A stretch of DNA of 64,000 nt from Gigaspora rosea (GCA_003550325.1 QKWP01000101.1:318216-382215); one strand, 5' to 3'; counted from the first letter of the stretch, positions 44,417 through 56,269 are shown. The notes: generated by a model not told the origin, from the sequence alone. Numbers and translations are program-made.

Positions 44417-44590
44417 CAGAGAACCCTCTCTAAATGCACGCTCTTGGGACTAAACTTTAATGACGTGCACTTAGAGAACATTAAGAAAAAGTGCATTTAT
44501 GGAGGTCATCTATATACTTGGGCCCAAATTTAAGTGTGCATTTAGAGAGGGTGTGCACTTAGTGAGGGTGCACTTAGGGAGGGTTCTCTG
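44417..44590. mobile_element. 174-bp TA-flanked MITE with GTGCACTTAG words
   Basis: CAGAGAACCCTCTCTAAATG at the left pairs with AGGGAGGGTTCTCTG at the right. TA stands at 44415-44416 and 44591-44592. The interior repeats GTGCACTTAG and GTGCATTTA. Tc1/mariner-type ends combined with word-array arms. Confidence 0.85.
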
Positions 44591-44592
44591 TA

Positions 44593-46929
44593 TCAATTTG
44601 TTTATTACATATAGGATAGCACTATAGTGCTATATAGTACTATAACAATATTCTTTTTAATATACAAAAATTAAGAAATTTCATTTACATTATAGAACTT
44701 TTAGCTTTAAAGTACTTGTTTTTAGGATAAATATTTTTAGAAGTAAGAGTACAACTAGCTATATGTATATTTTGATAGCAATATATATAAATAATTATAA
44801 AAAGTATATTAGACAATTTTGGACAATTTTGAACAATTAATTAAAGTAAAATTACTTAAAATTTTATTAAAATAAAGTGGTACAAATAAAATTAACTAGT
44901 TTTTATAACTGGCTGGGTCCAAAAATAAAAAAATTCAAAATGTTTTATGCCATATTATACTGATAGCCAATCAAATTATACAATTATTATAAAAAAAATT
45001 TATTTGATTGGCTAATATAAAAATAATATAGTGCATTCCTTTTACATAGTATATCATTTTTAACTAGAGAGAATGCTCAGGTACTTTGTATAGCATTTTC
45101 ACACATATTAATTTCTGCATTATATATATATATTTATGCAAAATACTTTATACAATATGCTAGTCACCAATTAAAATATCTACAGATATTTTGTAAATTT
45201 TTGCACAATAGTAAATAATGCTTTATATATATTATGTCATGTCTGAAATTAAGTATTCATCTGAAGTTGTATTTAAAATTAGCCACTAAATCAGACAAGT
45301 ACTAATTTTAAATACAGAATGATAACTATATAAGATTTTTTGTATCATTATTAATTAATACTATTGCCAACATTTGTACAAAATTTATTTGTTATACAAT
45401 TTATAATTTAGAGTATTCTCAAAGCAGCATGCTTGATATAATTAGCTAGTAATTAAGATAGTGCTCAAACATATAGCATTATTAATTAGACCATTTTTAA
45501 AAACTAATAGTATAGATGTTGAAGACTAATAACATAGTTGACAATATGTTCAATATAATTAATTTATGATTGTATTAGTGCTCAGATATTATGATTAATT
45601 AATAATTATTGATTGCAATTGATACTTGAGCAAACATCTTATTATTATTACTTCATATATTTAGCAATTATTGTTGTTACAAATCAAAAATAAAAATAAA
45701 ATAATGGAACAATGAAAGAATAAAGCAATTTATAATACCTTCAATTTCTGTTCCTTTTTTTAAAAAATTTACTACAACTAGCAAAACACAAAAATATATC
45801 TTTTTTATTTGTAGCAATAATTTTTAGTATAAGTAGTAAGATAGTAATTTATTAACTTTACTAATAATATTAAAAATCTATAACAATAATAGTAAAGTAA
45901 AAAAAGTGAACCACTTAAACATATGTTTTCTAATTAATTAATAAAAATTTTGATCAGTAAGCACAAAACTATAATAAAAAAGAGTTTGGGTCTCTATCCT
46001 TAAATTTTTTTTTTATTCTCCTTCCATGTTTTTTAGCTTATTCACTTTGTTTATTATTATACTTTTGTAGCATTTTATAATTTTTTACTTTGGCATACTT
46101 TAATTTGGTTTTTACAATTCTTGAAAAAAACTTCTAGATTTTAAAAAAGTTTTTCATTTTTTTATTTTGCCTTTGTGAGAAAAAAAAGAAAAATTAAAGC
46201 CTTTTATCTAGTTACAAATGCCTTTATTAGATTTGTACTTTATATTAGTTCTCTCTCAAATAAAAGATATAGGGCTGGGAAATTTTCTTTAATACATATA
46301 CTTATTGAAATTAGTCTGTGAAAAAATATCTTCATTCCTAATAGAGCATATCAAAAGCATTGTCTATTTAAACATTGTGTGCTGAATTTGTTAATTATAT
46401 GATATTTGATAACCAATCAAATTTTGAATATGCATAAAATTGAAATTGATTGGTTAATTAAAGTTATATTTTTTGTTCTATTTTGTCTAAAATATATGTA
46501 AAATTAGATACAGTATTTTAAACTAGTATAAGTTATAAATAAATAAAATTTTTTAAAAAAAAGGCTACTTAGTTGTAAATAATTGATTTAGCTACAAATT
46601 GGCAGCTTTTTTTTTTTTGTTTTATTATTATTATTATTTAAAATTTTGTAAATTTATTTTAGTCTTTAGGTATTGCATATTGTATAATTATAAACCTTTT
46701 TATTAGTAGCATATCTATTTTGTACAAAATTTGGTTGGTTGTGCAGATCATATACAAATAATTTATATTGTACTCTACCCTTAATATTGCTAGTTCTTGA
46801 TACATATAAAAATTTGTACAATATCACTTTTTTATAATAATTGAATAACAATAATAACAATTAGAAAATCTAATTGTAAGTCAAAAAATAATTATCAATA
46901 ACTTTCACTATATAACTTGTATTATTTTT
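44593..46929. other. Long AT-rich gene-free stretch
   Basis: I see no gene, no strong foldback and no clear tandem array in these 2.3 kb. The 64-codon minus frame at 46666-46860 is not supported. Confidence 0.45.
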
Positions 46930-47204
46930 GTAATCAAACTGATATGAGATATCTTTAACAGTTTATGTTAAAGTTTTGTTAGTTCAGATTGGAATAATTG
47001 TGATTTCTATAAAGTTAAGGCTCAATTTATTTGTAGTAAATTACCATAGTTTCTATTATAAGTTACTATAAAAAATTTTGTTAAAAAACTTTGTATTTTA
47101 GTGGTTATAGTATGCAGTTGAGTTAGTTTGTATTAGAATTATTATAAAAAAAATTCTGTTACAAAACTTATTCTATTTTAATATATAAATTTAAATTTAG
47201 TTGA

Positions 47205-47935
47205 CCCATGGACTGATAGCACATTAGTTAGTGCTCTGGGGTCATACTCACAAGGTCACTGGTTTGAGCCTAGTGGATGACAAAATCCATACTAGGGCCA
47301 TGAGTAATAGATCTACAATAAGGAGTTGCATATCTATCCCATTCCTGAACAAGTTACTATAGCAGCAATGAGTTGCATAACATAGCCACTTAGTCATGTG
47401 ACATCCAGAAAAGGAAATAATCTGACAAGAAACATTATAAATATAAGGACCATCTACTATAAAGAGTAATATGAATATTGATCATTAGAATAAATAAAGA
47501 TGATTTGGCTAGTGGGTCATGTGAACTAGAAAACTGCGGACCTAATAATGAGGTCCTATACCACGGGGTAGAGGTTGGAATCATTTAACTATTTAAAAAT
47601 TGCTTCCATAGTTCTGAGCAGAATTATATTGGTTGTAGGCCAGAATTATTTTAATGCTGGCCAAATTAAATGATAAAATGATTAAATGATTAAACGATTA
47701 AAGAAAAACTTTAGGTGATTCCAATCTATACCATGGGGCCAGGAACCCAGAATGTCAAGTAACAGACTTAGCAAGCATGGGTAATCTCTCTAGTACGGTA
47801 ATAAAATCGGAACCATATGGTGTTCAGTAACCTCTGCTGAAGCAATGAAATCTGATCTCAGAATGACAGTATCCTGAGGTGGCTAAGACCTCAAAAAGAT
47901 AGATAAAGAGAGAAAAAAAAATTTAAATTTACTAT
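47205..47935 (+). mobile_element. Possible tRNA-derived SINE, interrupted
   Basis: TAGCACATTAGTTAGTGC fits a Pol III A box and GGTCACTGGTTTGAGCCTAG, about 50 bases on, fits a B box. The body is less AT-rich and ends in an A-rich tail near 47920. An hAT-type MITE (47569-47730) sits inside. The head is not a good tRNA cloverleaf. Confidence 0.45.
47569..47730. mobile_element. 162-bp hAT-like MITE inside the SINE-like body
   Basis: It starts TAGAGGTTGGAATCA and ends TGATTCCAATCTATA. The flanks CCACGGGG (47561-47568) and CCATGGGG (47731-47738) match at seven of eight positions. The centre repeats ATGATTAA words. The terminus is shared with 15441-16351. Confidence 0.75.
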
Positions 47936-48245
47936 AGGTGTTTATTAATTTGTATTAAAACTATTGTAATTCTATTATATTACTGTAAAAAATTTGTTAT
48001 AGAATTTTTTTGTTATTTAGTAACTGCAGCATATAGTTAAAGTCAAATTGGTTTGTATTAGAATTATTGTAATTTTTATTAGAAGTTATTGTAAAATTCT
48101 GATAAATTGCTAATATGATATATAATGATTAAAAATAGGCTAGTTTGTATTAAAAATTCTATTATGAGTTACTGTAAAAAGTTTAGTTCTAAACTTGCTT
48201 GTTATCCTATTGATTTCAATCTATGGACAAGTTAATCTGCATTGG

Positions 48246-48474
48246 AACTATTGCCACAACTAATGCTAAAATTGACTAATACTAAACTTTTGATCTATTT
48301 TGATATGAAATTTTAAAATTTTTTGGTATTTTTTTTTCATTTTTGTCTTATAAGGTTAGGGTAAGGTTTAAGGATAGATTTGATATTTAAAGAATATACA
48401 GTATATGGGGTTTAGCAAATCAAGACCCCAAATGTTAGCATCAGTCACTTTCAGCATTAGCTATAACAATTATT
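48246..48474. mobile_element. Worn MITE, TTAATAATTGTCACGG family
   Basis: Left CTATTGCCACAACTAATGCT then TTTTGATCTATTTTGATAT; right CATCAGTCACTTTCAGCATT then AGCTATAACAATTATTG. The phrase order follows the 21714-21925 copy. Confidence 0.6.
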
Positions 48475-48640
48475 GTAATTTCTATTATGTTAAAAACCAA
48501 TTCAAAATATGATATAAACTAAGGTTGAGTTGGTTTTATTAAAATTATCATAATTTCTATTATGTACTATTGTATAAAATTCTGCTATTGAACTTATTCA
48601 CTATTAAGTAACTTTAATATGCAGTTTTGAGTTAATTACA

Positions 48641-49154
48641 TTAATTGATGATCCGCCAGTCATCAGGTGCATGATCGTAGTGTAACATTATGCAGATCAC
48701 TATGTAAATTACTATATATGTGAATGCTACGATCGTCCAAGGAAAAATATTTTTTACTAAGTTGAAAGTTGTAGAGCTCGTTGTTGCGGTTCTAATGGTA
48801 GTTAAATCATCCAAATTGGTCTAGTGGAAGCCAAGATATCTTTAATAAACACGTCAATAACTATATAAAATCTCTATCTGAACAATAGATTGTTTACATA
48901 GAAATTTTATATAGTCGTTAACGTGTTTTTTAAAGATATCTTGGCTTCTACTGGGCCGATTTGGATGATTTAACTACCATGAGAACCGCAATGACGAGCT
49001 CTACAATTTCAATTAGTCGACAAGATCGATTAACTTAGTAAAAAATATTTTTCCTTGGACGATCGTAGCATTCACATATATAGTAATTTACATAGTGATC
49101 TGTATCACGTTACACTATGATCATGCACCTGATGACTAGCGGATCATCAATTAA
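48641..49154. mobile_element. 514-bp foldback, TTAATTGATGATCC ends
   Basis: Near-perfect inverted repeats over the whole length. TTAATTGATGATCCGCCAGT pairs with ACTAGCGGATCATCAATTAA, and TACGATCGTCCAAGGAAAAA with TTTTTCCTTGGACGATCGTA. The loop lies at about 48895. The inner arm holds TGGTAGTTAAATCATCCAAA, TTGGTCTAGTGG and CCAAGATATCTTT, the shared core. No frame. Confidence 0.9.
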
Positions 49155-49270
49155 ATGATCATATCAATGGAACAAAATTTTGTTACAAAATTTACTCACT
49201 ATTCTAGTAATATGTAGTATGTAGTTAAGGTTGAGATAGTTTGTACTGAAATAAAATGTTGTGAATTCTA

Positions 49271-49809
49271 TTAATTAATGATCTGGATAAGATCAGCACT
49301 ATTACTATATTGGGACAATAGTAAATTTTGGGGATAAGTACAATATCAACTTTTTATTATATACTAAAATCTGACAACTGTAACTAAGAAAGTGATTTTT
49401 TTATTAAGTTAACAGTACAAGTCAATTAATTGAAAGTTTAGAGCTCACTGAGATGCATCAAATAGTAGTTAGATTATTCAGATTGGCCTAGTGTATGTTG
49501 AGATATCGCTAAAAAACGATTGGCCAACTATATAAAATTCTATGTAAACTGAAAATTTTATATAGTCAGCCAATCATTTTTTAGCAATATCTTAGCAAAC
49601 ACTAGGCCAATTTGAATGATCTAACCACCATTAGATGCGTCTCAGTGAGCTCTACAACTTTCAATTAATTGACTTGTGCTGTTAACTTAATAAAAAAATC
49701 ACTTCCATAGTCACAGTTGTCAGATTCCAGCATATAATAAAAAACATAGTAATTTCCCCCCAAATTCTAATATAAAAATAGTGCTGATCTTATTCAGATC
49801 AGTAATTAA
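49271..49809. mobile_element. 539-bp foldback, TTAATTAATGATCTG ends
   Basis: TTAATTAATGATCTGGATAA then GATCAGCAC pairs with GTGCTGATCTTATTCAGATC then AGTAATTAA. The centre (about 49540) repeats CTATATAAAATT in both orientations. It shares terminus type and inner core (AGATTGGCCTAGTG, GAGATATCGCTAAAAA) with the 48641-49154 element, while the arms between differ. Confidence 0.9.
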
Positions 49810-50679
49810 AGCTATTGTAAAAATTTTGGTACATTACAAAGCTTGTGTGCCATTTCAGTAAAAGCAAAACCGTGAGTTAGTTGTGTTGGAATTATTATTA
49901 TTCTATTATAAGTTACTATAAAAAATTCTGTTACAAACCACTCGACACATATGATAATATGCTTTAAAGTTGAGTTTGTATCGAATTATTTTGATTTCTA
50001 TCATGAATTACTGTAAAAAAAAAAATTTATACATAACTTGCTCCCTATTCTAATAATCACAATATGTGGTTAGGATTGAGTTGGTTCGCGTTGGAATTAT
50101 TATAGTATCTATTATAAGTTACTGTTACAACCCTTAGGGGAGCGCCATTTATCACCTGATTTTTTAGGTAGGTGGGGGTAGAGCAATTATCAGGTCCTAT
50201 ATATAATATAATATATATAATATATATAAATATATATTTATATATATTATTATATATATATAATTTTTAATATTGAATAACTTTTGATCCACCAGTCCAT
50301 TTTTGATGATTTAACTACCAAAATGTTCGCCTTAGTGAGCCGATTCTAACAAGCCTAAAATCACTAAATTCTAATTACAGGATCCTAAGATCAACAAAGA
50401 TTTGTAACAATTAATAATTAGATATCTCTAATTTGGTACACCTAAGTTCTATGATGAATACACGTGCCATATTGATCAGAATCAGATTATTTTGGTACCA
50501 TTCGATTCATCTCATTAAGACTAGTGCTCCTAGGTCCAGTCTGGGTCTGGTCCGGGATCCAACCAGACTCAGACTTTAAATTTTACTAATTTTAAACTTC
50601 ACCAGACTCAACTATGAGTCCAGTCTGGGTCTGGACCGAAATCTGCAGACTGGTCTGAGTCCAAATATAATTATATGTA

Positions 50680-52745
50680 TTTTTTGGCACTGAACAAGTT
50701 TACTTAGTGCATTTTGTTAGAATAAATTAGTAAAATTTTGCGAATTATAAGATTTTATAGAATTTTATTAATAAAATTCTATAAAATCTTATAATTCGCA
50801 AATTTTTATTAAATAATTCTAACAAAATGCACTAAATAAACTTTTTTAGCACATAAAAATGTATTTAAACAGCTGGTTTGTTTTTATTTTACTTGAATTT
50901 GGAGAAAAGATGTATAATTTTGGATTTTTAATCAAAAAAGTCAAATTTAAGCATCTTTTCTCCAAATTTCAAGTAACTAAAAACAACTTCGTTAATTTAA
51001 TGTATTTTTAGGTGCTAAACAAGTTTACTTAGTGCGTTTTGTTATAATTAATTAACAAAAATTTGTGAACAATAAGATTTTATAGAATTTTATTAATAAA
51101 TTCTATAAAATCTTATAATTCATAAAATTTTACTAATCAATTCTAACAAAATGCACTAAGAAACTTGTTTAGCACCTAAAAATACATTAAATCAGCAGGA
51201 TTGTTTTTATTTTACTTGAAATTTGGAGAAAAGATGCATAATTTTGGATTTTTGATCAAAAAAGTCAAATTTAAGCATGTTTTCTCCAGATTTCAAGTAA
51301 AATAAAAACAACCCTGCCGATTTAATGTATTTTTAGGTGCTAAACAAGTTTACTTAGTGCGTATTGTTAGAATTAATTAGTAAAATTTATGAATAATAAG
51401 ATTTTATAGAATTTTATTAATAAAATTCTATAAAATCTTATGATTCACAAATTTTTGTTAATTAATTCTAACAAAACGCACTAAGCAAACTTGTTTAGCA
51501 TCTAAAAATACATTAAATTGGCAGTGTTGTTGTTTTTATTTTACTTGAAATTTGGAGAAAAGATGCTTAAATTTGACTTTTTTGATTAAAAATCCAAAAT
51601 TATGCATCTTTTTTCCAAATTTGAAGTAAAATAAAAACAACTCTACTCATTTACTGTATTTTTATGTGCTGAACAAGTTTATTTAGTGCGTTTTGTTAGA
51701 ATTAATTAATAAATATTTGTGAATATTAAGATTTTATAGAAATTTACTAATAAAATTCTATAAAATCTTATGATTCACAAAATTTTACTAATTATTTCTA
51801 TATTAATGCACTAAGTAAACTTGTTCAGCATCTAAAAATATATTAAATCGGCAGGGTTGTTTTTATTTTACTTGAAATTTGGAGATAAGATGTTAAAATT
51901 TGTCTTTTTTGATCAAAACTCCAANAGTTTACTTAGTGCGTATTGTTAGAATTAATTAGTAAAATTTATGAATAATAAGATTTTATAGAATTTTATTAAT
52001 AAAATTCTATAAAATCTTATGATTCACAAATTTTTGTTAATTAATTCTAACAAAACGCACTAAGCAAACTTGTTTAGCATCTAAAAATACATTAAATTGG
52101 CAGTGTTGTTGTTTTTATTTTACTTGAAATTTGGAGAAAAGATGCTTAAATTTGACTTTTTTGATTAAAAATCCAAAATTATGCATCTTTTTTCCAAATT
52201 TGAAGTAAAATAAAAACAACTCTACTCATTTACTGTATTTTTATGTGCTGAACAAGTTTATTTAGTGCGTTTTGTTAGAATTAATTAATAAATATTTGTG
52301 AATATTAAGATTTTATAGAAATTTACTAATAAAATTCTATAAAATCTTATGATTCACAAAATTTTACTAATTATTTCTATATTAATGCACTAAGTAAACT
52401 TGTTCAGCATCTAAAAATATATTAAATCGGCAGGGTTGTTTTTATTTTACTTGAAATTTGGAGATAAGATGTTAAAATTTGTCTTTTTTGATCAAAACTC
52501 CAAAATTGTGCATCAAATCTCTAAATTTCAAGTAAAATAAAAACAAACTAGCCATTTTAATACATTTTTAGGTGCTGAACAAGTTTATTAGTGCATTTAG
52601 TTAGAATTAATTAATAAAAATTTGCGAATTATAAGATTTTATAGAATTTTATTAATAAAATTCTATAAAAACTTATGATTCATAAAATTTTACTAATTTA
52701 TTCTAACAAAATGCACTAAGTAAACTTGTTCAGCACCAAAAAATA
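50680..52745. repeat. Array of alternating hairpins, about 325 bp per unit
   Basis: Each unit has hairpin 1 and hairpin 2. Hairpin 1 runs from AAGTTTACTTAGTGCGTTTT to its complement AAAACGCACTAAGCAAACTT, with ATAGAATTTTATTAATAAAA at the tip. Hairpin 2 runs from TTTTACTTGAAATTTGGAGA to TCTCCAAATTTCAAGTAAAA. Hairpin 1 copies start near 50691, 51012, 51347, 51674, 51926, 52253 and 52577. Copies 5 and 6 repeat copies 3 and 4 exactly (see 51347-52503). Confidence 0.85.
51347..52503. repeat. 578-bp exact duplication around a single N
   Basis: 51347-51924 and 51926-52503 look base-for-base identical, with an N at 51925 between. The other units of the same array differ from each other at many sites. 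Overlapping contig ends that were joined instead of merged explain this better than biology. Confidence 0.8.
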
Positions 52746-53136
52746 CATATAAATGTATTTGGACTCAGACCAGTCTGCAGACTTCAGATCAGACCCAGAC
52801 CAGACTCAGACTTGACTAAAAAGTCTGAATATAAAAAATAAATTTACTTAGTAATTTTAAAAATTACTAATAAAATTACACAAAAGTTGAATGATCTTGG
52901 GATCCTGTAATTGGATTTCGATGATTTTGGGCTTGTTAGAATCATCTCACTAAGATGAACATTTTGGTAATTGAATCGTCCAAAACAGACCAGTAGATCA
53001 AAAGTTATCCAATTTTTAATATATATATATATTATTAAATTTTAACCAATCAAATGCTTAGAAAAATTATCAGGTGGGGGTAGAGGGTCAGCTACTTAGT
53101 GAAACCCTAATTAGGTAATTTTTGGCGCTCCCCTAA

Positions 53137-53357
53137 CCAAGAAATCATAAAATCAGTAAAAGTTTGGAACAAATATGCCAAAAAATCTATGCCATTTATA
53201 TCAATTACTGCTAATATATTAGAAACTTTAAGTATCTGCCAAGTAATTTTTATGCCCGTTTAATCAAAATAGATTAATATTTGACAGAGCTTTTAATTGT
53301 TAAAATATCTTAAATTTATTTTTTTTCTTTTATAATTTTGTTTCGGGTTTACTAAAT
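53137..53357. other. AT-rich spacer
   Basis: No gene; possibly the worn continuation of the satellite that ends at 50133. Confidence 0.35.
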
Positions 53358-53690
53358 CACAACACTGGTGCTCAACACCACAATGATTTTCACTAATTAA
53401 ATTTTTTAAATGCAGTGTAATGTAAAGATCAGGTGTAACATAAAATTTTGTTGTTTTGCTTTTTTTTTAAAAAAATACCTTCTAACTCAAAATTTTATCT
53501 ATGAAACCACCTTTTTTTTAAAAAAAAAAACCCCTTGCGAAATTTTACTATATACTATGCCTCACCCTAACCCTAACTATTGCTCTACTTAACATATATC
53601 AACCTTAGCTTTTGTTTATTTTTTTTTGTTTATTTTTTTTAATATTGATCTTCATGTTACACTGCATACTGGTGTTTAACACCACTGGTT
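53358..53690. mobile_element. MITE with CACTGGTGCTCAACACCA termini
   Basis: CACTGGTGCTCAACACCA at the left pairs with TGGTGTTTAACACCACTGG at the right. TGCAGTGTAATGTAAAGATC pairs with GATCTTCATGTTACACTGCA. The interior has CACCCTAACCCTAACTATTG. A worn copy lies at 42515-42765. Confidence 0.75.
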
Positions 53691-55446
53691 TGATTTGTTT
53701 TGTTCTATTTCTCTAAATTGAAATCTTATTAGATTTTATTATATCAGAATTTCAATAAGAACATATTATTGAATGTGAATTACTATCAAATAATTCTGAA
53801 GAAATTTGTAATATTAAAAAAAATATTCAAATGCACTTTAGACTAGTTCTTGCATTTTTTCAATGCCAACGAATTCCTTTCTTTGTTCTTCTAATATTCC
53901 AACTTTTTTACATTCGATTTTATCTAATTCAGTCTTTGTTTCAAATTTTCTGGCTTTTTGTGTTTGATTTTATTTAATTTAGCCTTTTTAGCAGCTGATA
54001 GCCACAATTTTTCTTTTTATTAACTTATTTCTGCTTCTATATTCTGTATATATTTTTTTATACAGTTCTATTATAATGTTAATAAAAAGAAATCTAATAT
54101 TGCTCTCGCAAGTTTAAAAAAAATTTTAGAGTATATTTTTGTCAACCTTATTGACAATACCAATTTCAGATTTCAAGTGATTCTATGCTTAAATATCAAT
54201 ATTAATGTATATACATATCTAATATTTTAAAGGTACATAATCTATTTAATAAGTAGCATTTGTTACTTACTATATGTATCTTTATTTAAAGTCAATGAAT
54301 TGCTGAACATTTATAAAGTAGCATCAACATCTCAAAATACTCGATCGGGATGTATGTACTATAAGAATATAGTTAACACACAGCTTTTAGAAAAAGTAGT
54401 AGTTAATACAAAATAATGTCTTACTGAAACGTTTTCTCTTGCTGTGAACTGCTTAGTAAAGGTGCAATATGCAAAGTTCATTTATATATTTACACTTTTG
54501 CTTTAGCATATGCATTTGTCTAATTAAAAACATGAGGTATAGTGATAATATAAGAAATTTGAATTGAGAGGGTTTAATTTTTGCAAAAGAAATATTGAAG
54601 GTGAGTTATATAATAATTTTAATTCACTTGATTAAGAATATTTAAACTACAAAATTCATCATGATTTAAATTTTTAATAAGCTGATATAGAAATTAAGTA
54701 ATAACTAGCAATTATATCTAAATGTTTTTATTACATTTTTGCTAATTTCAAAAAATATTCTATTAATCTTACAAAATAAATCCATTATTATTCTATTTTA
54801 TTGAAACCTGTAATATTAATCTTTTTATATTTAGATAATACCAAAACCTCTTCAAATCACCAAAAATACAATACTTTATTTTTATCTCTAATATTTCTAA
54901 AATTGCAGATTTTTGTTCACTATTTTTAAAGTTTTAAAAAAAAAAGTTGACACATATTGATAGTTTTTTTTAAACTGGCTAGCAAGAAAATGTACCAAGC
55001 CCTTATTGTAAATAAATATCCAGAAATTCTGAAACATGATAAATCAGAATGTGTATGCAAGAAGTTATATCGCTTGATGTGTATAATTCTTTATTTATAG
55101 TATAGTGCTAGAATTAATTTGTAAAAGCGTTAAAAATATACTTAACCATTCACGAGCTTTGATATGGAATGTATTTTCTGTTACTTTATTCTAATTTAAG
55201 TTCACAAAATTCTGATTAGAGTTTTTAAACTTTTGTAGTACATTCTTGTAGTAGTATTATACTTAGAATAAAGTTTTCTATTAATTTTAATTTGTCTGGG
55301 CCTATTAAAAAGATAAATTCTACTTTTTTGTTTTTTGATCTTTTCAGAATTTAAATTTTATACCAATAACTTTTATTTCTTCATATATTAACTCCTTCAT
55401 TTCATCTACAAAATAACAGTTATTTTTGCATTTATTTAAAGCCAAC
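53691..55446. other. Intergenic with a possible decayed coding patch
   Basis: On the minus strand, 54080-53830 translates in shifting frames as Lys/Leu/Glu-rich text (AAKKAKLNKIKHKKPENLKQ), like a decayed coiled-coil protein. No domain can be named. The rest is AT-rich without features. Confidence 0.3.
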
Positions 55447-56200
55447 TTCTACTGACCGGTTATAGCTAATAAATTATTTATCCAATTATTCAATCAAATA
55501 TTTAAATAAGTGACAAGTAAGGATAGTACACTGCTAGTACACTGCACAGACTACCAAAAAAGAAATAAATCTCAGCAATTTGCATTACATTATCAATAAA
55601 ACCATTTGCTCATATTTTTGGTCAAATTTGCAGATTATTTGACTATATTTAAAGTTGTTTTGTTCTAGATCTGGTCAAATAATCTGCAAATTTGACCAGA
55701 ATTATTAACATTTGTTTATTTGGGAAATGTCTAAAGCGGTGGCAAATCATGTGATCAACTACCAATCAGAATATAAAATTTTGATGATCACTAGAGAAGC
55801 AAAACAAGAAATAAATAAAAAAAAACGATAGTCTAAACCTTCCTTAATATGTTAAGCAAATATGTTGGGAAGAAAATTTTGCTTATATATATCTACCTAA
55901 GATCTAATTTAACTCTAATATAAGATGATCCTAACCCTAAAGCTAATTAAAAAATTATTAAATGTAGTTTGCCTCTGCTTTAGACATCCTTTTATTTGTA
56001 ATATTTTGTTATTCAAAAGAAACCCATATAATTCTGTCAAAATTTCAGATAATTTGGCCAGAATTATAATTGTTTTGTTATAATTCTGGCCAAATAATCT
56101 GCAAATTTGGCCAGAAATATAAACAAGGTATTTCTCAATCAGGTTCACTGCCTAAAAAATTTTTAGATCTTGTGATATATATTAATTTATATACTTACTA
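55447..56200. mobile_element. Partial copy of the 22128-23152 element
   Basis: From GACCGGTTATAGCTAATAAA onwards it follows 22210-22840: AAATAAGTGACAAGTA, GTTCTAGATCTGGTCAAATA, TCAGGTTCACTGCCTAAAAA and AGATCTTGTGATATATATTA. The GGTCA arms and the target duplication are missing. The 77-codon minus frame here is not a gene. Confidence 0.75.
55728..55986. mobile_element. Nested MITE, GTCTAAAGCGG family, copy C
   Basis: It starts TGTCTAAAGCGGTGGCAAAT and ends TTTGCCTCTGCTTTAGACA. It lies at the equivalent place in the larger element as copy B does near 22.5 kb, so the nesting predates the copying. Confidence 0.75.
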
Positions 56201-56269
56201 GTTTATTGGGTGGTGCTTTGTGCCATCTATTTTATTAGGTTTTTATTTTTTTAATTATATTCTTAAGGT

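Larger units (their letters stand above)
46930..50133. repeat. Satellite-like tandem repeat (about 115 bp) broken up by insertions
   Basis: Phrases GTTGAGTTGGTTTGTATTAG, AATTATTGTAATTTCTATTA, TAAGTTACTGTAAAAAATTC and TGTTACAAAACTTATTC recur in order near 46980, 47100, 47950, 48050, 48150, 48500, 48570, 49210, 49880, 49960 and 50070. The copies are interrupted by separate mobile elements listed below. Unit identity is moderate. Confidence 0.7.
50522..52817. mobile_element. Inner element with CAGTCTGGGTCTGG word arms
   Basis: The left arm (50522-50660) is CCAGTCTGGGTCTGG, CAGACTCAGAC and AGACTGGTCTGAGTCC. The right arm (52750-52817) is GACTCAGACCAGTCTGCAGA and CCAGACTCAGACTTGACTA. The AGTCTG word is specific to this element. 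The interior is an array of hairpin units. Confidence 0.75.
50134..53136. mobile_element. 3-kb compound foldback, TTAGGGGAGCGCC ends
   Basis: TTAGGGGAGCGCC at the left pairs with GGCGCTCCCCTAA at the right. Further in, AGGTGGGGGTAGAG occurs on both sides. ATAACTTTTGATCCACCAGT with ATGATTTAACTACC pairs with the region ending AGATCAAAAGTTAT, and CAGGATCCTAAGATC with GATCTTGGGATCCTG. The middle 2.3 kb is a second element (50522-52817). The single N at 51925 lies within. Confidence 0.8.

Noticed and set aside
55915-56148. 77-codon minus frame
   Set aside because: Lies within the partial copy of a mobile element; the matching place near 22.6 kb has no such frame.
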